Below are positions 11,957-16,668 of a DNA stretch of 16,668 nucleotides, piece after piece. Within the stretch, counting starts at the first letter, position 1. Each line of letters starts with the position of its first letter. The notes under the pieces are model-generated. The model did no database searches. It saw only the letters and a list, made by a program, of their open reading frames with translations, and was not told the origin of the DNA. This DNA comes from Clostridiales bacterium (GTDB taxonomy: Bacteria; Bacillota; Clostridia; Christensenellales; CAG-138): positions 1 to 16,668 of the forward strand of contig WRCT01000023.1 in the NCBI GenBank assembly GCA_009783775.1, in the 5' to 3' direction. The position numbers and the translations under genes were made by a program.

Positions 11957-12880
11957 TTGGGAGAATTGTTTCATCATACGCCTATAATGGTGTCCGAAGT
12001 CCTGTCCCTGCTGGCGCTTAAGCGCGGCGGCATCTATGCGGACGGGACCCTGGGCGGCGGCGGACACGCGCACGCGATTCTGGAGCGATTGCCGGCCGGC
12101 AGCCGCCTGATCGGCATTGACCGCGACAGGCAGGCTTTGGCGGCGGCGACGGAACGGCTCAAGGATTACGGAGAGGTTTTCACGCCTGTACATGGCAACT
12201 TTCACGCGCTGCCGGAGATATGTCCGCAAGGTTTGGACGGTATTTTGCTGGATCTTGGTGTGTCCTCGCACCAGTTGGATACAGCCGAGCGCGGGTTTTC
12301 CTACCGCCAGGCCGCGCCGCTGGATATGCGCATGGACCAGAGCGGCGGTCTGACCGCCGCGGATGTGGTGAATACATGGTCCGAGGCCGAGCTGGCACGA
12401 ATCTTTCGCGACTATGGCGAAGAGCGGTTCGCCAAACGTATCGCGGCGCGGATCGTCGAACGACGGCCCTTTACGGATACGGTGGAGCTGGCGGGCTTTA
12501 TCGCGGGCTGTATCCCTGCCAAGTTTCGCGAAAGGGATCAGCACCCTGCCAGGCGCTGTTTCCAGGCGCTGCGCATCGCGGTCAACGATGAGCTGGCCCC
12601 CCTGCCCGACGCGCTGCAAAAGGCGCATGACCTGCTGGCGCCGGACGGCAGACTGGTCGTGCTGACCTTTCACTCGCTGGAGGACCGCATTGTCAAACAA
12701 ACCTTCGCGCGGTTCGCGAGCCCCTGCACCTGTGACCCGCGCGCGCCGATCTGCACCTGCGGCTTAAAGCCCACCGGACGGATTTTGACCCGCAAGCCGA
12801 TCACCGCGAGCGCCGAGGAACTGACACAAAACAGCCGCAGCGCCTGCGCGAAGTTAAGAGCATTCGAGCGGAACGCATAA
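11957..12880 (+). CDS. rsmH: 16S rRNA (cytosine-1402-N4)-methyltransferase RsmH
   Basis: RsmH (formerly MraW) methylates N4 of C1402 in helix 44 of 16S rRNA and is classically the second gene of the dcw cluster. The 307-residue product begins MGELFHHTPIM, matching the FHHTPV start of the family. It shows the cofactor loop GTLGGGGH (30-37), DLGVSSHQLD (99-108), HPARRCFQALRI (196-207) and TFHSLEDRIVK (237-247). The C257-T-C259 and C266-T-C268 pairs are a likely zinc site found in Firmicutes members. The start is a TTG, chosen for the ribosome site at 11941-11948. mraZ, which often precedes this gene, is absent; its place is taken by the divergent prmA promoter. The gap to the next gene is 39 bp. 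Confidence 0.95.
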   Translation: MGELFHHTPIMVSEVLSLLALKRGGIYADGTLGGGGHAHAILERLPAGSRLIGIDRDRQALAAATERLKDYGEVFTPVHGNFHALPEICPQGLDGILLDLGVSSHQLDTAERGFSYRQAAPLDMRMDQSGGLTAADVVNTWSEAELARIFRDYGEERFAKRIAARIVERRPFTDTVELAGFIAGCIPAKFRERDQHPARRCFQALRIAVNDELAPLPDALQKAHDLLAPDGRLVVLTFHSLEDRIVKQTFARFASPCTCDPRAPICTCGLKPTGRILTRKPITASAEELTQNSRSACAKLRAFERNA

Positions 12881-12919
12881 ATTGCAGTAGTACTACAATA
12901 TTTTTGAAAGAGGAGACAG

Positions 12920-13372
12920 ATGGACGTTACCTTCGACAGCGGCAAATCCGGCAAGCGCCCGCCGCGCACCAGAATCTACGCGCCGACGCACAAGCCTGCG
13001 GCCAAGCAGGTGACGTATATTCGTTTTGAAGACGACACCGACGCCGCGCCGCTCGCCGTGCAGCCGCAGCCCAACGTGGCAGAGCTGGAAGAACTGCCGG
13101 CCGCCGCGCAACCGAAGGCCATGACCATGCAGTCCAAGATTCTGCTGCTGCTGGCTATCTTTTTGGTTTCGGCCACTATTCTGCTGGGATTGCGGGGCAA
13201 CGCGGAGATCGCCCGAATCTATACGGATATCGCCAGACTGGATAAGGAGATCGGCAGTATCGAGGAGGAGCTCTCGCAGATCAAAAAGGACCAGGGCGCT
13301 ATGAGCGGTTACATCGCGATCCGCGACTCGAACGAGGAAGCGGGACGCATATTGAATTGGAACACGGATTAG
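12920..13372 (+). CDS. ftsL: FtsL-like cell-division membrane protein
   Basis: This 150-residue bitopic protein has a basic, proline-rich cytoplasmic N-terminus (1-72), one membrane segment (about 73-91, KILLLLAIFLVSATILLGL) and a short extracytoplasmic coiled coil (about 94-125, ARLDKEIGSIEEEL). FtsL proteins share little sequence, so the assignment rests on this topology and on its place between rsmH and the class B penicillin-binding protein. There it would bridge FtsB/DivIC and the septal synthase. The N-terminal tail is longer than in E. coli FtsL, as is common in Firmicutes. The ATG follows AGAGGAG at close spacing, and the stop codon overlaps the ribosome site of the next gene. It could instead be named a generic septum-formation protein. 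Confidence 0.8.
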   Translation: MDVTFDSGKSGKRPPRTRIYAPTHKPAAKQVTYIRFEDDTDAAPLAVQPQPNVAELEELPAAAQPKAMTMQSKILLLLAIFLVSATILLGLRGNAEIARIYTDIARLDKEIGSIEEELSQIKKDQGAMSGYIAIRDSNEEAGRILNWNTD

Positions 13373-13379
13373 GAGTTGC

Positions 13380-15530
13380 ATGGAAATAGCCAGGCGAAAA
13401 CGGAAGGTGCGTATCTCGGCGGCAAAACAAAAGCTGCTGGTTTTGATTGTGCTGTTTTCCGCCATGTTCGCCGTGCTGATCGGACGCCTGTACTGGGCTT
13501 CTATCGTCAAGGGCGAGGAGTTTTCTGAAGGCGCCCTGCGGCAGTGGCGCATGAACACCTCCCTGCGCGCGCAGCGGGGCGAGATTCAGGACCGCGACGG
13601 CACCGTGCTGGCCACCAGCTATACCACCTATCAGGTCTGCGTGAATCCGCGCGCCATTAAGCCTGACGACAGGGAGCGCGTCGCCGTTATCCTTGCCGAC
13701 ACGTTGGGGCTGGATTATGACTTTGTGTTAGAGAGAGTCAAGCGAGTCGAGCGGCAACAGATTAAGATCAAGGACCAGGTGGAGAAAACCGAGATCAACT
13801 CACTTGCCGCAAAGCAGCTGGGCAGCGGCGTGAGCTATTACTCCGACGTGAAACGCACCTACCGCGAGGGCAATCATTTTTCGCAGCTTTTGGGGTTCAC
13901 GAATATTGACGGCGACGGGCAGACCGGCCTGGAGCTGACTTATAACTCCTATCTGGCGGGTATCAACGGGCGGCAGATCGCCGAGACCGACCGCGACAAC
14001 CGGCCCATACCGGGCGGTATGCAGGATTTTGTGGAGCCCGTGCCCGGTGACAATGTGATTTTGACGGCGGACACCGGCCTGCAGAGTATGCTGGAATCCA
14101 CGCTGGAGATGTGCGCCATTGTCAACCGCGCCCAGACCGTGCAGGGGTTGCTTATGAACCCCATGACGGGCGAGATTTACGCGATGGGCTGTTACCCCTC
14201 TTATGACCCGAACTTTCCGCCCAGAACGGACGCGAAACTGCTGCTGGAAATGGCGAAAAACCGTATGGTGACGGATACCTATGAGCCGGGCTCGACTTTC
14301 AAAGTCGTGACGCTGGCCGCCGCGCTGGACCTAAACGCGATCACCACGGCTTCCAGCTTTGACTGCGGCGGCGCGCTGCGTGTCTCGGGCCAGCCGATCC
14401 GCTGCTGGAAACGTGCCGGCGGGCACGGGCATCAGAGTTTGGAGAAGGCTGTGCAGAACAGCTGCAACTGCGCCTTTATGTCGATGGCCTTGAAGATGGG
14501 CCGCGACGCGTTTTATGAGTATATTTACGCCTTCGGATATGATACGGCCACGGAGGTGGGCCTGACCGGCGAAACCAGCGGCACGGTCACGCACCGCAAG
14601 TATATCCGCGACACCGACCTGGCGCGTATCGGGTTCGGGCAGAGTATTTCCAATACGGGTATGCAGCTGGCGATGGCCGTCTCCGCCGCCATCAACGGCG
14701 GGGAGCTCTTAAAGCCCTATATCGTGTCCGAGATCGTCAGCCAGACCGGCGAGGTTGTTTTGAAAAATGAGCGCACGGTGATCCGCCGCGTGATCAAACC
14801 AGAGACCTCCGTCCTCATGCGCGGTATTCTGCAGAGCGTGGTGGAGGAGGGCAGCGGCCGAAACGCGCAAGTGCCGGGCTATACGGTGGGCGGCAAAACG
14901 GGAACCGCGCAGAAATACGAGGAGGACGGCTCTGTTTCCAGCACGCGCCTGATCGCGTCCTTTGTCGGGTTCGCGCCTGTCTCCGATCCGCAGTTCCTCT
15001 GTCTGATCATCGTTGACGAGCCCGAGGTGCCCGTGGTTTTCGGCAGCACCGTCGCCGCGCCCTTTGTGCAGATCATGCTTGCCAACGCGCTCTCCTACAC
15101 AGGCGTGCCGCCGGACAGCGAGACGGCCAGGGTCACGGTGCCGGATCTGACCGGCATGACGGTGGACGAGGCAAAGGCCGAACTGCAAAAGTTACGCTTA
15201 ACCGCCCTGTTCTCTGAGAACGAGGCCACTGCCATGGTATCGCGTCAGGCGCCGCCCGCCGGGACCGTGGTGGTGCGCGACAGCGCCGTGATTTTATATA
15301 CCTCCTGGACGACGTTCCTGCCCGAGGGCGAGGAGCAGCGCATGGTGCGTATGCCGAATATCATCGACAAGACCCGCCTGCAGGCCCTGGACTTGCTTGC
15401 CGAGGTTGGGTTGGTTATGGACTATGACCGCGCACGCAGCGCGGGAAAGGTCTCATCCGCAGAATATGAAGCGGGCACGATGGTCCCCTACGGGACCAGT
15501 GTGCGCGTAGAATTTAGATTCGAATCTTGA
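13380..15530 (+). CDS. ftsI: class B penicillin-binding protein with two PASTA domains
   Basis: This is a septal peptidoglycan transpeptidase of the FtsI/PBP2x/SpoVD group. The 716-residue product has a short basic N-terminus, a membrane anchor (about 19-36), a dimerisation domain opening with RGEIQDRDG (66-74), and a transpeptidase domain with S305-T-F-K308 (the acylated serine), S361-C-N363 and K506-T-G508. Two C-terminal PASTA repeats follow (about 585-642 and 655-714; VPDLTGMTVDEAKAEL and MPNIIDKTRLQALDLL). The SxN motif is SCN, flanked by another Cys, where SSN is common. It starts seven bases after ftsL with AGGAG overlapping that gene's stop. Position between ftsL and murE supports vegetative division; a sporulation role like SpoVD has the same architecture and cannot be excluded. 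Confidence 0.92.
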   Translation: MEIARRKRKVRISAAKQKLLVLIVLFSAMFAVLIGRLYWASIVKGEEFSEGALRQWRMNTSLRAQRGEIQDRDGTVLATSYTTYQVCVNPRAIKPDDRERVAVILADTLGLDYDFVLERVKRVERQQIKIKDQVEKTEINSLAAKQLGSGVSYYSDVKRTYREGNHFSQLLGFTNIDGDGQTGLELTYNSYLAGINGRQIAETDRDNRPIPGGMQDFVEPVPGDNVILTADTGLQSMLESTLEMCAIVNRAQTVQGLLMNPMTGEIYAMGCYPSYDPNFPPRTDAKLLLEMAKNRMVTDTYEPGSTFKVVTLAAALDLNAITTASSFDCGGALRVSGQPIRCWKRAGGHGHQSLEKAVQNSCNCAFMSMALKMGRDAFYEYIYAFGYDTATEVGLTGETSGTVTHRKYIRDTDLARIGFGQSISNTGMQLAMAVSAAINGGELLKPYIVSEIVSQTGEVVLKNERTVIRRVIKPETSVLMRGILQSVVEEGSGRNAQVPGYTVGGKTGTAQKYEEDGSVSSTRLIASFVGFAPVSDPQFLCLIIVDEPEVPVVFGSTVAAPFVQIMLANALSYTGVPPDSETARVTVPDLTGMTVDEAKAELQKLRLTALFSENEATAMVSRQAPPAGTVVVRDSAVILYTSWTTFLPEGEEQRMVRMPNIIDKTRLQALDLLAEVGLVMDYDRARSAGKVSSAEYEAGTMVPYGTSVRVEFRFES

Positions 15531-15543
15531 TGGGGGAACTGTT

Positions 15544-16668
15544 ATGACGGAGAGTATGTGGCTGTCACAAATCGCAAATGAGTTGGATGTAACGTTTACC
15601 GGCCAGGACACGTGGGTCACCAACGTGGACTATGATTCGCGCCGCGTGAAGAAGGGCAGCTTGTTTTGCTGTATTGTGGGCCTGGTGTCCGATGGACATG
15701 CCTTCGCGAAAGACGCTGTGAAAGCGGGCGCAGTCGCCTTGGTTTGTGAACGTCCCCTGCCCCTGCCCGTGCCGCAGATCATCGTGCCCGATTCGCGCAA
15801 GGCGATGGCACGCGCGGCCGCCTGTTTCTACCGTCACCCGCAACGCGAAATGCAGCTGCTGGGCGTGACGGGTACGAACGGCAAGACCTCTGTGACCTAT
15901 ATGGTAAAGGCCGCCGCCGAGCAGGCGGGCAAGAAAGTGGGGCTGATCGGCACCATCGGCAACCTTATCGGCGATACGCCGGTGGTTTCGCGGCATACCA
16001 CACCCGAGTCGGCGGACCTTTACGCCCTGCTGCGGGATATGGCGGATGCCGGCGTGGAGATCGTCGTGATGGAGGTCTCATCGCACGCGCTGGCGCAGGA
16101 TCGCGTATACGGACTGTTGTTTGACGCGGCCCTGTTTACGAATCTCTCGCAGGATCATTTGGACTATCACAAAACGCTGGAGGATTATCTGCTGGCCAAG
16201 AAACAATTGTTTTTCCAAACCAAGCTGGCAATTCTCAACGCGGACGACTCGCACGCCGAACAGCTCGCCGAGGGCCTGCCCTGCCCCATTCAGCGCATGG
16301 GCATTTACAGCGGGGCGGACTATCAGGCCAACGGCATTGAGATCACGCCCGAGGGCGTACGGTTTCATCTGCGTATGCCCGGGGCGGACAGCAATATCCG
16401 CCTGGGTATTCCAGGTTTGTTTACCGTCTACAACGCGATGGGCGCGGTGGCGCTGCTGCGCGCGCTTGATATCCCGTTGCGCGACATCAAGGCGGGGCTG
16501 GCCGGATTGTCCGGTGTGCTGGGCAGGCTGGAGGCAATCCCCATGGGCGACAAGCCCTACTCGGTATATGTGGACTACGCGCACACGCCGGACGCGCTGG
16601 AGAATGTGCTGCAAGTCAGCCGGGGGTTCACGAAGGGCCGGTTGATCTCGCTCTTTGGCTGCGGCGGC
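15544..16668 (+). CDS. murE: UDP-MurNAc-tripeptide ligase MurE, 3' end cut
   Basis: MurE adds the third residue (meso-diaminopimelate or L-lysine) to UDP-MurNAc-L-Ala-D-Glu. The frame is open for 375 codons to the window end, of roughly 480-500 expected. It shows the N-terminal UDP-binding domain with DSRRVKKGSLF, P-loop G107-V-T-G-T-N-G-K-T115, the RHTTPES motif, EVSSHAL (S179-S-H181), the NLSQDHLDYH metal/ATP motif, GRLEAI and the V343-D-Y-A-H-T-P-D-A motif at the start of the C-terminal domain. The DNPR-type motif that tells diaminopimelate from lysine users lies beyond the edge, so the substrate cannot be read here. The ATG follows GGGGGAA and lies 13 bases after the PBP stop, in the same operon. 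Confidence 0.95.
   Translation, partial: MTESMWLSQIANELDVTFTGQDTWVTNVDYDSRRVKKGSLFCCIVGLVSDGHAFAKDAVKAGAVALVCERPLPLPVPQIIVPDSRKAMARAAACFYRHPQREMQLLGVTGTNGKTSVTYMVKAAAEQAGKKVGLIGTIGNLIGDTPVVSRHTTPESADLYALLRDMADAGVEIVVMEVSSHALAQDRVYGLLFDAALFTNLSQDHLDYHKTLEDYLLAKKQLFFQTKLAILNADDSHAEQLAEGLPCPIQRMGIYSGADYQANGIEITPEGVRFHLRMPGADSNIRLGIPGLFTVYNAMGAVALLRALDIPLRDIKAGLAGLSGVLGRLEAIPMGDKPYSVYVDYAHTPDALENVLQVSRGFTKGRLISLFGCGG

Noticed and set aside
11753..12700. 315-codon minus-strand frame across the divergent promoters and rsmH
   Set aside because: It would cross both promoters and lie antisense to rsmH, which has all family motifs. It shows no family features.

Overview
The window looks like chromosomal core DNA of a GC-rich, Gram-positive, low-copy-repeat-bearing clostridium, probably an uncultured gut member of the Eubacteriales. 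This placement is an inference. It rests on a sortase-type C-terminal anchor, an rsmH-ftsL-PBP(PASTA)-murE division and cell-wall cluster, Shine-Dalgarno sites of the AGGAGG type, and short palindromic repeats of a kind I remember from gut Firmicutes. No phage, plasmid, CRISPR or transposase gene is visible.

Layout. A compact divergent promoter region (about 11836-11956) splits the window. Leftward from it runs a tightly packed set: prmA (L11 methyltransferase), rsmE (16S rRNA U1498 methyltransferase) and mtaB (tRNA methylthiotransferase). After a 120-bp palindromic repeat come a HIT-family hydrolase, a very large (1877 aa) wall-anchored surface protein, an uncharacterised GNAT-like protein and, behind its own strong promoter, murC. 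The far left end holds two tandem 5'-half copies of a tRNA-Arg(CCU)-like sequence. Rightward run rsmH, an FtsL-like protein, a class B penicillin-binding protein with two PASTA domains, and murE, which is cut by the window end.

How the genes fit together. The left-facing genes near the divergent promoter modify ribosome and tRNA. The right-facing genes make septal peptidoglycan, and rsmH is a further rRNA methyltransferase at their head. murC and murE are the first and third amino-acid ligases of the same precursor pathway. The surface protein has a signal peptide, two right-handed beta-helix blocks that each begin with their own cap, a stalk of Ig-like and MBG-like domains, and an RPKTG wall anchor. 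It is translationally coupled to the GNAT-like gene.

Most unusual points: (1) a 57-bp dispersed-type palindromic repeat that sits in frame inside mtaB and adds or replaces 19 residues; (2) a 120-bp palindromic element whose two arms keep hairpins of the same geometry but different sequence; (3) a stacked-cysteine pattern in a surface beta-helix with two caps; (4) prmA, which appears to be translated from a leaderless mRNA; (5) the tandem tRNA halves. I did not find a clearly new multi-gene system. The surface-protein/GNAT pair is the closest candidate and its function is unknown.
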